In this document: positions 26,301 to 36,075 of the stretch, in pieces
Position numbering within the stretch: the first letter of the stretch is position 1
Layout of the letters: each line of letters starts with the position of its first letter
Assembly: GCA_946537975.1 (NCBI GenBank)
Contig: CAMNGG010000226.1
Span: 1 to 48,912 of the forward strand
DNA: 48,912 bases
Direction of reading: 5' to 3'
Source: an uncultured Treponema sp.
GTDB lineage: Bacteria; Spirochaetota; Spirochaetia; Treponematales; Treponemataceae
Program-made: the position numbers and the translations under genes
The notes under the pieces: generated by a model
Databases searched by the model: none
Told to the model about the DNA's origin: nothing
The model's input: only the letters and a program-made list of their open reading frames with translations

Positions 26301-29300
26301 TAAGATCTATACCGTCGTTTGCACCGAGCTCTACAACAGTATCACTTTCTGCTGTTCCAGTAATATTTGTTCCAAGAGAACCCGCTGTTGTATATGAATA
26401 GTATGGATCGTTCCAGCCATCACCTGCATCTACTGTCTGATCATTGACAACAGTCGTCTTTCGTTTTGCAACAGTATAAGTATAAGACAAAGCACCGTTA
26501 CCGCCGACTATTTCCGGCTTAATCCGGGTTCTACCCTTTATTGCAAATACTGAAGAAGCAGAAGCCTCGCTGGCATTTGCCGGGAAGGTTACAGAAACCA
26601 TTTTGTTTCTTCCGTTCATTCCCTTTTCATAAGCATTCTGATATTTTGTCTGCTCCAGTTCTGAATCGCTTACTTCGCCGTTACCATCTTCATCGGTTCC
26701 AAAAATAACTCCGGCAATACGAGGACCATTATTCTTAACAAAGCATTCTACTGTCTGCTCTGCAGAGAAGTTTCCTGCCTTATCAAATACTACGTAATGT
26801 AAAGTAACTGGACCATCACTTATATTCTTAGAATTAATGCTTGCTTCCCACTTAAAGGCATCAACCTCTTCGATGAGGCTTTCTATCATATAGTCGCCGT
26901 CATCAAATGAGCCGTTAGAGTAATAGCCGTAACCATATACATCAGTATTAATAAAGTGGTCGCTATCTCCTTCACCTTCTATAGTATGATTGTCTACAAC
27001 ATCAGCTATAGCAAACTTAACAGAACTTGCTGTTCCAGGCTCTCCTGAAAGTCCAATTGTAGAACCAGAAATATCTTCAATTCTATAAAGAACACCATTA
27101 ACCTTTGCAAGGCCACCAATATGAACAAATGATGGAACAGATGCAACTGTTATAGAATGAAGATTTACACTATTAACAGTTACACTCTCCCAGTAAAGAC
27201 CATCCTCATACAGACCGTTTTCCGCAGTCTTACCTGAATAGTCTATTGCATTGGCAGTAGTCTTTACCTTGCGCATAGGGTTAATAATCTTTGTTGCCTG
27301 AGATGGAGTCTGACCTGCTATATTTCTTGTAAAGTAGAAGGCTATGCGGTCTACACCTGTTTCTCCAGGTTCAGCTTCTGTTGCCTGTCCCTTGATTGTG
27401 TAAACACCGTTGCTGTTTTCTATTGTTACAGGTTTAGCCACTGTACCGGCATCTGCTGCCATACCAGTAAGTTTTTCTGTTACAACCGGAGCCTTATTAT
27501 CGTAAGTTACCTTAAAGGTAGCATCTGCAGGCTTTGGATTTGTGTCTTCTTTTTCTTCTGCATGGAAGTCAATTGTATATTCACCAACAGCATTTTCTGT
27601 TTCGCTTCCAATTGGTAAACAGAAGATATAGTTATTTACCGTAACAGTAGTGCCGTCTGCCGCTGTCTTTGAAGTTTCAAACTTTCGGATATAAGTTCCT
27701 GCGTGTGTACCGCTTCCTGTATATGAGTCCTGAGTAGAGGTTACAGCGTGTACCGTACTTCCATTATTAACAGTAAAATCAATAGCCTGAATTCCGCTTT
27801 CATCGGTTACCTTACCAAGCAGGAACCATTTACCTTTAATATTTTCACCCTCTGTATAGCTGCGTTCTGCTGTTACCGCGCCGCTTACGAGAGTTATATT
27901 TCCATTTGAATCTACGTTAAAGCCGTTGCTGCCGTTCTTGCCGGATGCCCACTGTACCAGCCTTAAGTTCTGGTCAATTACAGGAGAATCGCGGTCAATA
28001 ATAAGACGGCGGATCTCGCGGCTGCTTATATAACCCTGAGAATCTGTTGCATAAATCCAAAGTGTAACATTCTGAGTTGACTCTGAAGAGCTTTCTGGCG
28101 GTTCAAGTTCGCCACAAATATTTATTTTCTGACTCCAGCTGATACTCGAAAGAGGAACCTTAACAGCATACTGTGAAACTTCTGCCCCGACAGGCAAAGA
28201 GGTTACAGAATCCTTGCTGATCATATTTCCAAGAGTATAAACTCTTTTGCCTTCTTTAAGCCGAGTATTTAATGTATTAAAGTCAGTTTCATCCCAATCG
28301 CCATCTGCATCGGTATCAATCTGCATCCATACAAAGTCTACGTTGTTCACACCGGTTGCAGTACCAATGATAGAAGGAGAACCTCCAAGAGTAAGAGTTC
28401 TTTCCGGAGTGCTTCCGTCTTTATCGTTTCCAGGATAACCGATATTAACTACAGGTCGGCTGCCCTGAGGGTCCACCATAAGAGGATAATGCTTTTCGTT
28501 TTCATTGCCGGCCTTATCAATTGCCTTTACATGGAAGTAAAGCTTAACAATATCATTAAATGAGTTAACTGCGGTACTCAAATCGTGTTCGGTAGAAATA
28601 CCAATCTTCTTAATCCATTCATTTAGAGTTTCGCCATGAATAGTTACGCCAGATTCGTCTGTTTTTCCGTCGAGCCACATATAGAAGCCGCTCTTAAATT
28701 CGTCTTCGTTTCCAACAGGACGATATGCACATACAGTAGCAAGCGGACTTGTAACAGTTATAGTAGCACCAGATTTATCTGCTGTAGGAAGATTTTCTGG
28801 ATTACTGAATTCGTCTGAAGTTCCAATCTTTCGCTGGAAGGTCCACTGAGCTACAGTTGAATCAGGAGAGTTTACCATTGGAGAAATTGAGTAATAAAGC
28901 TTTGTATTTTCTGTTACATCTGCTTCTACAGTAACTGAACCGCTGAGGTTCTTTTCTGAAGATGGAGCTGTAACATTAATTACAGGCTTCTTTGTATCTG
29001 CATTAAAGGTTACAGATTCAGTAGCCTTACGACCATATCCTGCCTGACCGGTCTTATCTTCTGCTTCTACTGTTATTACATAAGTTGCATTATCTGCCTC
29101 TACAATATTTCCTGATGCTGTAATAGTACAAGGAATTACGAGGTCGCAATAAACGTCTGTATTACTGTTTTCTGAATCTGCCGCAGCTGTCCAGGTACTG
29201 CCATTAGCACCAGTAATCGGAGTAACCGCAGTGTTATTGAATTTTGCAGTAACCTTTACAGAGCGAACACCTACACCAACATCCTTTGCGCGTACACGTA

Positions 29301-32300
29301 CTCTGAGGAAGCGGGCAGCAGGGCCGCCGAGAATCATAGAATCACCAGAATAATCTGTTGTAAGATTTGCATCCACAAAACTTGCATCTGTAGCATTCAG
29401 TTTTTCTACTCCAACAATCTCAAGCTCTGGTGGCTGAGTATCTATGTTTACATAAATAACAGGGTCAGAGTCGTACAGGTTGTTAGACAAATCTGTAAGC
29501 TTAATTCTATGAAGCGTATCTGGATTACCATTGTTATCAAGAGCTTTAGATTCAAAAGTAGTATTCTCTGAATCGATTACCCTGAATTCTACTGTGTGTA
29601 TACCATCACTTGGGTTACCATTTTCATCAACAAAGTTAATTGAAGCCCCACTGGATGTCATCTGAACCTGATTCCAGCCATACAAACCGCTTTCAGTAGC
29701 AGTCTGGCCCTCTTTTACAATTCTGTATTCAACACAAGGATTACCAGAAGCATCAGTTTTTATTCCATCATCATCTGAAATTTTAAGGTTCAAAGTGCTT
29801 GTCTGCAAAAGCAGAGGATTGCTTGAAGAAATTGTATTTCCACCAGCAAGCAGAGTTGCATTAGTAACCGTAACAACAGGACGGTCTGAGTTTTTATCTA
29901 TAGTAAAGGTCTTGTAAGCCTTAGTATTATCATTCTGGTCTGCATCTACATGAGCTGGATCAACATTCGAGTTACCCGCCTCATCTTCTGCATAAAGCAG
30001 AACGTGAACTGTTCCAGTTGCTGTTCCGGCAGCAAGGTACTGTTCGGCATTAAAGTCTATCTGCTGAGTAAAGCTGTAAATATTATTTGGAGCCGCATTG
30101 TAGATTATAGTACCAGTATTTGTATTTGTTCCAGTATCTGTTGTAATTTTCTTAAGGAGTGTCCAGTCTTCCTTTGCGGCCGGAGGATTTGTGTTTGCTG
30201 CATCTGCCGGTACAGTGTAGTAAAGCATTTCTACAAATCTTGGAGTATGATCTTCGCTTACAGAACCTCTGAGTCTCTGTTTTCCGTTTAATGCAGAAGA
30301 GTTATCTGGTTCAACAATAGATGTTGTTGGTTTATCTGTATCAATATCAAGAGAAGTTATAGTAAGTGGATATGTTCTACCAACTCCAGAGGCTTCGGCC
30401 CAGTCTTCTGCCTCTACAGTAACCGCAGGGAAAGAAACTTCTGAAATACCGCTGAACCAGTTACCGTTCTGTGGAGTAAGAGTAAGAGTCCAGCTTGCAT
30501 AAGAAGCACCATCTGCAAATGAACACTTTGTAGAGCTTGAAGTAATAGGAGAAGACTCGGTTGGTATGTTGCGGTAACCGGTATAAGTAAGAGTACCATA
30601 TTGATTTGTAAAACTTACGTCTGTCTGATTTCTAACTGTAGCAGAGTCATAACCGCTTGCTGTATAAGAGTCTACAGAACTTGAGCTGGTAGGATCCATT
30701 ACAACAGTACCGTTAATCTTAACGCGTAAAGCCTTAAGACCAGCACCCTTTTCTGTTACAGTACCGCTTAAGGTCTGCATGCTTGTGCTTCCGTTAGTAA
30801 GCAGAGAAATAGGTGTATCTGCTGCAGGAGTAATTTCCGGATCCTTATCATCAACCTGAATCTTAAGAACAAACCAGCTGCCAGTATTACCACATTTATC
30901 TGTAGCACGTACAAAGACAAGATTTGGAATGCCGTCTACAGTGCTTTCAAAACCACTTATTGTTGCAGTTCCTATATGACAATTAATTTCCGCTGTCTCA
31001 CCGTAATGTGTATAAGTTCCATCTGTTATGTCGAAGCTTCCAGTTTTATAAGTTGCATTAGCAGGCGGATTTCCTTCTAACAGGCCAGTAGAAGGAATAG
31101 TTGTTAAAGAAGTTACCTGGGCTACAGGCAGCATTTTGTATTCAATTGATTTAATGCCGCTGTTTTCATTACCGCGTTCATTAACAAAGGTCATTCTTAT
31201 CTGAACAGAAGATTCACGGCCATAAGAACTTTCGCTGTAAGCACCACCAATAACTCCTGTTACAGGATTCTGCTGAGTTCCGATTCTGATTCCTTCATAT
31301 TTCCAGACATCATTATCACGGAGCTTGTAAGAATTTTCTTTGCGTGGATTTGATGTGTCTGCCGGGTCTGAACCACCTGTACCACCGGTAAGAACCTCAG
31401 GTCCTGCGGTATCAAAAATCAGAGAAATTTCCGGATAATCATAATGATTACCGGCTTTATCATAAACACGGATATTTACCTTTGCATCTGCGCTGGCAGG
31501 ATTACCGTTTTTATCCCAGTTTGCAAAGGAAGTTGCAAAGTCTGTTCCAAAGTCTGAAGCACTAAGTGTCCAGCTTGCGGCCAGGGTTTCTGCAGTAAAT
31601 ACATTTGCGCTTGTTGAAGCATCTGGTCCCTGAGAAATCTTTACAACAGTTCGGTCTACACTACTGTTATCTGTAGAAGTTCCCTTAACTGTAAAGCTTG
31701 AAAGAGCATCATTTGCTTTATTGTTTATATAATACTTTGTATTAGAGTCTTTATAAGATTTTGAATTTGATACAGAAACACCGCTTACAGACGGATTGGT
31801 TGTATCATAATCAAGAGTCATTATCTTTTTTCTTTCACCGGCAATTTTGTTTCCGGCAATATCTTCACCCTTTACATACAAGTCGCCGCTGGCAAAATCA
31901 TCATGACTTATTACCTGAACAAAAGATTTTACAGTTTTTGCAGTAGCGGCAGTCAAAGGTGTAGAAACTCTATAAGTTTCAGCATTTGCATCGGCAGTTA
32001 CAGTTTCAATATTTTCATTTGTAAGCGGAACGTTATAATATTTCTTTTCACTTGGGGTAATTGCAGTTGGACTTGTACTATTGGTTGTTTCAAGCTCAAA
32101 TTCCGGTTCCTTTACACCACTACCATTTTCTGTTACATCAGTATAATCATTATCACTATAGTTTCCAAAGATAACCAAATCTTTGTTGTTTACATAAGCA
32201 GTTCCATTTGGAGTCAGTAATGATGTTTCTTCATCTGTACTTGCATCCTTTAATTTGTAGCCGAATATATCGAGAGTTGGAGCTTTCTTATCAACCTTTA

Positions 32301-35300
32301 CGTTTATAAGAGTTGTTCTGATATTTGCAGTTTTATCTTCTGCCTTAATTGTTAAAGTCTTTATATCTCCATCACCAAAGGTTACATTTGCACTCCAGTT
32401 GCTGTTAATTGAAGCAGACTGAGTCATAACATTCCAGCTTGTGCCGTTATCAAGAGAATAATAAACCTTATCAATTCCAGAATGAGTATCTGCAACGGTT
32501 GCAGAAATATTTACATTATTCTTTTTGATATAGCCGATTGGAGCTTCAGCAGCTACTGCAGTTTCCGGCAGAGATTCAACATTATCTTCTTTATTTTTTT
32601 CATATCCATCAACTACAACCTGAGTAATAACTGGTTTATTAGCATCTACCTTGTATTCAAATTCCTTGTAATTTGACTGATCGTAAACATCTGTTGCGGT
32701 ATACCTAACCTTGTAGGTACCACTTGTAGAAGGCAAAGTGATTGTATCTGTAATTGTGCTTAAGTACTGAGTTTCAGGGGCTTTTACAAAGCTTGAAGAT
32801 AAAGATGTGGCAAGTGTTACAAAATCACTTCCACTCTTTACTAAATGTGCATTTGTAATTCCGTTGTCTGAATTGCTCTTAATTCCGCTGCCGTCTGAAA
32901 CAGTACCGGTAATAGTAAGAGTTTTTGTACACTCAGAGCTGCTTCCCGGATAATAAGAATTAACCGGATAAGTCTTTGCAGCAGTAGAATCTGAATGTAC
33001 AACTGTCAGGTCGCTGAAAGTTGGTGCACCGTCATCTACAGCAACAAAGAATTCTATGGTCTTAGAATCTTTGTCTGTCTGTCTTGTACTTTCGCTAAGG
33101 GCATACATATCCTTTACTTCAATAGTAATCTTGTATTTACCCTGTTGCAGTGCTTCTGTTGGTTGCAGTGCTTCTGTTGCAGACTTTTCAAGCTTGTATT
33201 CAATATTATATTCTTTAGGATTTCCATTTACAGTCAGTGCCTTTTCGCCATGCTTTGTAGAATCAGCCGCATTTTCCCATTTTACAATAACCGAGCCGAT
33301 TCCATCATCATCCTTTGCGAGACCATAAATTGTATTGTTGTTTATAGAACCGAATTTATTCTTTGTAGTTCCAAGCTCAGCATTGTCTGTAGAACTTATA
33401 GAAGCATCTGCATTACTTACCGAAATTGAAGGTTTATCAGTTTCCTGATTAATATTGATTTCTTTTACAGCTGAGTTTGCATTACCAGTAGAAAGAGTTG
33501 CGGTAGTTTCATTTTTGTTACCAACAATATCAGCTGCTTCAATTACAACCTTATAGCTTTCGCCATCGGTAAATTCATTTGTTGAAATAGGGAAGCTCCA
33601 GGATTCTGAAGGCGGAGTTATACTTCCCTGCTTTACAGGGGTAGCAATTGAATCATCACTTGAATTTATAACATACCAGTTAATGCTCTGCAAACCGCTT
33701 CCAGTATTTCCGCTGTCGCTTGCAGTACCCGAAACTGTAATATTTCCGTTTACATATTCCGTAGTAACTGCAGAAGCACCGGAACCTGTAGTTACGTTTA
33801 CAGTAGGAGTAACAGGACTTACAGAAACATCCGGCTTTTTATTATCTACATAGAATTTAATATTCTTTTCGCCAGTAAGATTATTTGAATCTTTTGCCCT
33901 AACCGTTACCGTGTAATAATATTTACTTTCCGATGCAGGTACAAAAGGCTCTGCATTTGGATTCTCAACTGATTTTCCGGTTATCTTTATATCAAAATAA
34001 TACTTATTCGTTTCTACCTGATCCTGCTGAAGGTTTATAACATCCCAGTCAAATCTGTCGCCTGTCACAGGAGTGCTTGTTGCAACATCAGTTACTGTAA
34101 GATTCTGAATACTGATTCCGCCATCTGCTACAGACTTTAAGGAAACACCGTCTACAATTACATGACCGCTTACAACAACGCCATCGGCACCATTTACAGC
34201 AGTTCCAAAAACAGTATCATCTGAACCAGTTTTTGAACCACAGGTTACAGCAGAAACTGTTACACGAGGAATACTGTTGCTTGTAGAAAGCTTAAACATA
34301 TAATGCTTGTTGTTTGCAGGAACAAGCTCTGTATCGTTTCGGTCTGTTCCAGTTACAACAAGCTGATAAATATGATTTGCAGTTAATTGATTGTTTTCTG
34401 TATCAAGTGTAAAAGTATAAGTCTTTATTGAGTCATCGGCACTTTCGTCCCAGAGTTCAGCAAGCTCTCCGCCAGGGCCGAGAAGGTGTTTACAGGCAAG
34501 CACATCAGAATTTCCAACTGGAAGAGTTCCGTCTGCAAATGCCTGTGGGCTGAGACTGGATTCAAAATCTGCTATTGTATAATAATTCTTTGTAGAATCT
34601 ATTTCGCCTAAATCATAAAGATTAATTTTTACAGTTCTCGGATCCGGGAAGCTTGCATCGCGGCCCGCAGTAAGAGTAAGAATAAGTGAACTGCCCGCAG
34701 AGTAAGAATGAATATTTGTTGCAACAGTACCCGCTTCAATTCCGCATTCATCCAGACTCCAGGTAGGATTATTATGAGGATTCAAGCTGAATTTAGAAGA
34801 GCCTTCTTTTGTAAGGCTGGTAGAAGAAGCGTAATTTTCAGGATTTGTAAGTACCGAAGCAATTCCTTCTATCTGTGAATGAGTATAATCATCACTCTGG
34901 CCCTTAAAAATCTGCATAAGCCGCTGAGCGGTAAGCGAATAATTTACTGCCAGATTCTCTTTAAAGTCATCTCCAAGAACATAATAACAGTCTGTCCGGT
35001 TTCCAGGTTCAGCGCCAGAATCACCCGGTTTTGTGTAAACCTTAGCATTATCTTCTACAAGGAAGCCACAGTAATAGAATTTATCCTCTGTATTATTGGT
35101 AATATCATATAATCTTTGATATTTAGCAAACTGCTCCTGATTTGAAGCGTTGTTTTTAGCAATAATAAGCGGATTACTAGAAGACATTGCGTTCAATTCT
35201 GCAGAGTCGGTTATTTCTATAGTTTCTATACTTGAATTAGCAATAAAATCACCTGTCTGGCCATCATATTCCCTGAAGGAAATTACCATTTTGGCTGTTT

Positions 35301-35862
35301 CGTGTTCTTCCGAAATATCTCCAGAAAGTTTTACCACGCTTCCGTAAATTGTCGGTTCAACACTCAAACCTTTAGCCAATGGCTTACTTACAATTAAAAC
35401 CGGCGCAGTATTATCAATTGAAATTGCGCTGGCCGCAACAGCAGACGATTTATCTGCACTATCGTATGCGACCGCATTAATTACATAGTTTCCGTCTGGA
35501 ATTTCCCATTGTTCATGACTATTAAAAGCATTTGTAGCCTTTGAAGTGTCTTTTGTATTGAGGGTAATAGACCAGGATGTTTTTTTCTCATCCAGATTCG
35601 CTAAATATGGGCCATAATTTTTATTAGTTTCTGTATTTACTAAGGTAATCTTTACAGCAGTTACAGACTGATCATCACTACAAACACCTGCTGCAACAAA
35701 AGAATCTCTTATTACCGCATTTTGAGGAGGGTAAGATATACCACTAGTAGGCACGGAAACATCGACAGCGGCACCGAGGCCTATTTCGCAGGAAAGGATA
35801 GCGAAAAAGGCTATAAAACTGAGGAAAGCAAAAAGCTGTCTTTTACGACTCTTTAATTTCAT
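23392..35862 (-). CDS. Giant Ig-like repeat lipoprotein B (about 4156 aa)
   Basis: A paralogue of A. The start ATG at 35862 gives MKLKSRKRQ and a signal peptide ending in FFAILSC (Cys25) followed by EIGLG; a TTG four codons upstream is also possible. The upstream ribosome-binding site is weak. The Ig-like modules follow the same order as in A (NTAP, NKKP, ETDKP, DDGAP and so on to NSDRP, PQGSRP and KIIPFYW). Matching Ca-binding-loop motifs lie near residues 2512 (DTDADGDWDETD), 3054 (DEDGNGEVSDSE) and 3550 (DLDGDGADD). The C-terminal region again has propeller-like strands (VVVIVWYDVAAKALKYAYN; GGVHITAYDNQSGDLRYAYL) and ends in ETAQMQ. Twelve bases separate it from A, so A and B form an operon led by a sigma-28-like promoter. 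Function is unknown; it is predicted to be lipid-anchored in the cell envelope. Confidence 0.93.
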   Translation of the reverse strand: MKLKSRKRQLFAFLSFIAFFAILSCEIGLGAAVDVSVPTSGISYPPQNAVIRDSFVAAGVCSDDQSVTAVKITLVNTETNKNYGPYLANLDEKKTSWSITLNTKDTSKATNAFNSHEQWEIPDGNYVINAVAYDSADKSSAVAASAISIDNTAPVLIVSKPLAKGLSVEPTIYGSVVKLSGDISEEHETAKMVISFREYDGQTGDFIANSSIETIEITDSAELNAMSSSNPLIIAKNNASNQEQFAKYQRLYDITNNTEDKFYYCGFLVEDNAKVYTKPGDSGAEPGNRTDCYYVLGDDFKENLAVNYSLTAQRLMQIFKGQSDDYTHSQIEGIASVLTNPENYASSTSLTKEGSSKFSLNPHNNPTWSLDECGIEAGTVATNIHSYSAGSSLILTLTAGRDASFPDPRTVKINLYDLGEIDSTKNYYTIADFESSLSPQAFADGTLPVGNSDVLACKHLLGPGGELAELWDESADDSIKTYTFTLDTENNQLTANHIYQLVVTGTDRNDTELVPANNKHYMFKLSTSNSIPRVTVSAVTCGSKTGSDDTVFGTAVNGADGVVVSGHVIVDGVSLKSVADGGISIQNLTVTDVATSTPVTGDRFDWDVINLQQDQVETNKYYFDIKITGKSVENPNAEPFVPASESKYYYTVTVRAKDSNNLTGEKNIKFYVDNKKPDVSVSPVTPTVNVTTGSGASAVTTEYVNGNITVSGTASDSGNTGSGLQSINWYVINSSDDSIATPVKQGSITPPSESWSFPISTNEFTDGESYKVVIEAADIVGNKNETTATLSTGNANSAVKEININQETDKPSISVSNADASISSTDNAELGTTKNKFGSINNNTIYGLAKDDDGIGSVIVKWENAADSTKHGEKALTVNGNPKEYNIEYKLEKSATEALQPTEALQQGKYKITIEVKDMYALSESTRQTDKDSKTIEFFVAVDDGAPTFSDLTVVHSDSTAAKTYPVNSYYPGSSSECTKTLTITGTVSDGSGIKSNSDNGITNAHLVKSGSDFVTLATSLSSSFVKAPETQYLSTITDTITLPSTSGTYKVRYTATDVYDQSNYKEFEYKVDANKPVITQVVVDGYEKNKEDNVESLPETAVAAEAPIGYIKKNNVNISATVADTHSGIDKVYYSLDNGTSWNVMTQSASINSNWSANVTFGDGDIKTLTIKAEDKTANIRTTLINVKVDKKAPTLDIFGYKLKDASTDEETSLLTPNGTAYVNNKDLVIFGNYSDNDYTDVTENGSGVKEPEFELETTNSTSPTAITPSEKKYYNVPLTNENIETVTADANAETYRVSTPLTAATAKTVKSFVQVISHDDFASGDLYVKGEDIAGNKIAGERKKIMTLDYDTTNPSVSGVSVSNSKSYKDSNTKYYINNKANDALSSFTVKGTSTDNSSVDRTVVKISQGPDASTSANVFTAETLAASWTLSASDFGTDFATSFANWDKNGNPASADAKVNIRVYDKAGNHYDYPEISLIFDTAGPEVLTGGTGGSDPADTSNPRKENSYKLRDNDVWKYEGIRIGTQQNPVTGVIGGAYSESSYGRESSVQIRMTFVNERGNENSGIKSIEYKMLPVAQVTSLTTIPSTGLLEGNPPANATYKTGSFDITDGTYTHYGETAEINCHIGTATISGFESTVDGIPNLVFVRATDKCGNTGSWFVLKIQVDDKDPEITPAADTPISLLTNGSTSMQTLSGTVTEKGAGLKALRVKINGTVVMDPTSSSSVDSYTASGYDSATVRNQTDVSFTNQYGTLTYTGYRNIPTESSPITSSSTKCSFADGASYASWTLTLTPQNGNWFSGISEVSFPAVTVEAEDWAEASGVGRTYPLTITSLDIDTDKPTTSIVEPDNSSALNGKQRLRGSVSEDHTPRFVEMLYYTVPADAANTNPPAAKEDWTLLKKITTDTGTNTNTGTIIYNAAPNNIYSFTQQIDFNAEQYLAAGTATGTVHVLLYAEDEAGNSNVDPAHVDADQNDNTKAYKTFTIDKNSDRPVVTVTNATLLAGGNTISSSNPLLLQTSTLNLKISDDDGIKTDASGNPCVEYRIVKEGQTATESGLYGWNQVQMTSSGASINFVDENGNPSDGIHTVEFRVIDSENTTFESKALDNNGNPDTLHRIKLTDLSNNLYDSDPVIYVNIDTQPPELEIVGVEKLNATDASFVDANLTTDYSGDSMILGGPAARFLRVRVRAKDVGVGVRSVKVTAKFNNTAVTPITGANGSTWTAAADSENSNTDVYCDLVIPCTITASGNIVEADNATYVITVEAEDKTGQAGYGRKATESVTFNADTKKPVINVTAPSSEKNLSGSVTVEADVTENTKLYYSISPMVNSPDSTVAQWTFQRKIGTSDEFSNPENLPTADKSGATITVTSPLATVCAYRPVGNEDEFKSGFYMWLDGKTDESGVTIHGETLNEWIKKIGISTEHDLSTAVNSFNDIVKLYFHVKAIDKAGNENEKHYPLMVDPQGSRPVVNIGYPGNDKDGSTPERTLTLGGSPSIIGTATGVNNVDFVWMQIDTDADGDWDETDFNTLNTRLKEGKRVYTLGNMISKDSVTSLPVGAEVSQYAVKVPLSSISWSQKINICGELEPPESSSESTQNVTLWIYATDSQGYISSREIRRLIIDRDSPVIDQNLRLVQWASGKNGSNGFNVDSNGNITLVSGAVTAERSYTEGENIKGKWFLLGKVTDESGIQAIDFTVNNGSTVHAVTSTQDSYTGSGTHAGTYIRKFETSKTAADGTTVTVNNYIFCLPIGSETENAVGEYTIDFHAEEKEDTNPKPADATFKVTYDNKAPVVTEKLTGMAADAGTVAKPVTIENSNGVYTIKGQATEAEPGETGVDRIAFYFTRNIAGQTPSQATKIINPMRKVKTTANAIDYSGKTAENGLYEDGLYWESVTVNSVNLHSITVASVPSFVHIGGLAKVNGVLYRIEDISGSTIGLSGEPGTASSVKFAIADVVDNHTIEGEGDSDHFINTDVYGYGYYSNGSFDDGDYMIESLIEEVDAFKWEASINSKNISDGPVTLHYVVFDKAGNFSAEQTVECFVKNNGPRIAGVIFGTDEDGNGEVSDSELEQTKYQNAYEKGMNGRNKMVSVTFPANASEASASSVFAIKGRTRIKPEIVGGNGALSYTYTVAKRKTTVVNDQTVDAGDGWNDPYYSYTTAGSLGTNITGTAESDTVVELGANDGIDLTVAQLLAKDASNNEITDGENQKFVFTITDSTPGSSGVASQSANLNMILDVALKDVTPATNKIIPFYWNSSSSNSLKGNSKDNGHIDLTKDLPAAFSATATSGIFDRDPKVSGAFKLEGIAQDNIVLSSLSVIIGEGAGAHTYNIASYDSSAAETGFMAPASPAANSGWSVVIRNATYDEFMAAGYISALPQGVEGSDYVPYTSQAYGHVVHWEMTIETEVAAMSINPQLDLVITVSAADQGLPSLSGGSVSYTPNPFAYNGVTGTVGQTGGTSDGSAAYTCKYKIDVVPYIMGIKTKLSAKKKQNDSSEMDRTALGHYPVAKTERIGLYGFNLLNTTLYDSPVDAEGNPTTPHSAALATTKTKDLDGDGADDSTIDVYPTAANALNYFTSGNVYVKYGSGTGANAIISLNNYNDNDAKGSATASLPQRANYGKKATQTTYNKYFYNHKPNSSNNYILTDDTVLDVWNFNSEAGKPNPSGRIEEVVMKINPVSKIIGFSFLNSSMHFATPNGKDNSYKDRGKTGVGDARTTSFLAYDYRGWSYAIDAGGDEVDPVKFWILDTSGTDKGSVNFEYVNQKGKRSETDGANIDLRYKVRSPSIATSKAENSTTTNTTNMYLAYYDSFNDEIRFKAGNTNKKEMFVASSSYKKYSCSTSQVIATNASTNLPSGTQYQYTGTPLGGAGEFVALDVVPKYKLVKVDNTDTIVENTSIDHDVVVIVWYDVAAKALKYAYNTNPRDLTWQSDDATKNSTGTAGKDANYRGLNRVNWTGEKTIFENAGEYCQIKVDGKGGVHITAYDNQSGDLRYAYLPAYNSAYSEDSMSCIVDSFNETGSHMIMDVALDADNNPVPYISYTCGNMPKIAYKHTSTVKDGAVNDMFTGDWEVGYVPNTSTIADLEVKRRNNLDNRINVALWKDANGKQIDSKKTDGTIGSSSADKDNGTIWGNGTAYPVLGYSIDNGGDDTIETAQMQ
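33144..33179. repeat. Perfect 18-bp tandem duplication in gene B
   Basis: GTTGCAGTGCTTCTGTTG occurs twice without gap (33144-33161 and 33162-33179). It keeps the frame and doubles the peptide TEALQ (TEALQPTEALQQ). The exact identity suggests a recent slippage event. Confidence 0.85.
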
Positions 35863-35904
35863 TAAACATCCCAACTTGTAAATGTTTTAAACTCTCACAT
35901 TTTT

Positions 35905-35931
35905 TTGTCGGCGATTTTTAAAGAAACTTTT
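35905..35931 (-). promoter_or_regulatory. Sigma-28 (FliA)-like promoter for giant genes B and A
   Basis: On the minus strand the sequence is AAAAGTTT (35931-35924), an 11-base spacer, then GCCGACAA (35912-35905). The enteric FliA consensus is TAAAGTTT-N11-GCCGATAA, so 14 of 16 specified bases match with exact spacing. The predicted start is near 35898, about 36 bases before the gene B ATG. Confidence 0.65.
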
Positions 35932-35980
35932 TTATTTTTGATTTTTGAAAAACAATTGTTATAATAGAAGAAAAAGAGTA

Positions 35981-36020
35981 AAAAAGCTCTTTGAAGACAA
36001 ATTTATATCCTCAAAGAGCC
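35981..36020 (-). terminator. Intrinsic terminator after giant lipoprotein gene C
   Basis: The 9-bp stem GCTCTTTGA (35986-35994) pairs with TCAAAGAGC (36011-36019) and is followed on the minus strand by a run of T. It lies 56 bases downstream of the gene C stop and upstream of the gene B promoter, so C should be a separate transcript from B-A. The rest of this 200-base gap is AT-rich. Confidence 0.75.
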
Positions 36021-36075
36021 CACCAATACGTAAATTTAACACTTTTTTATAAAAAAGGCAAATTTATTTATCAAC

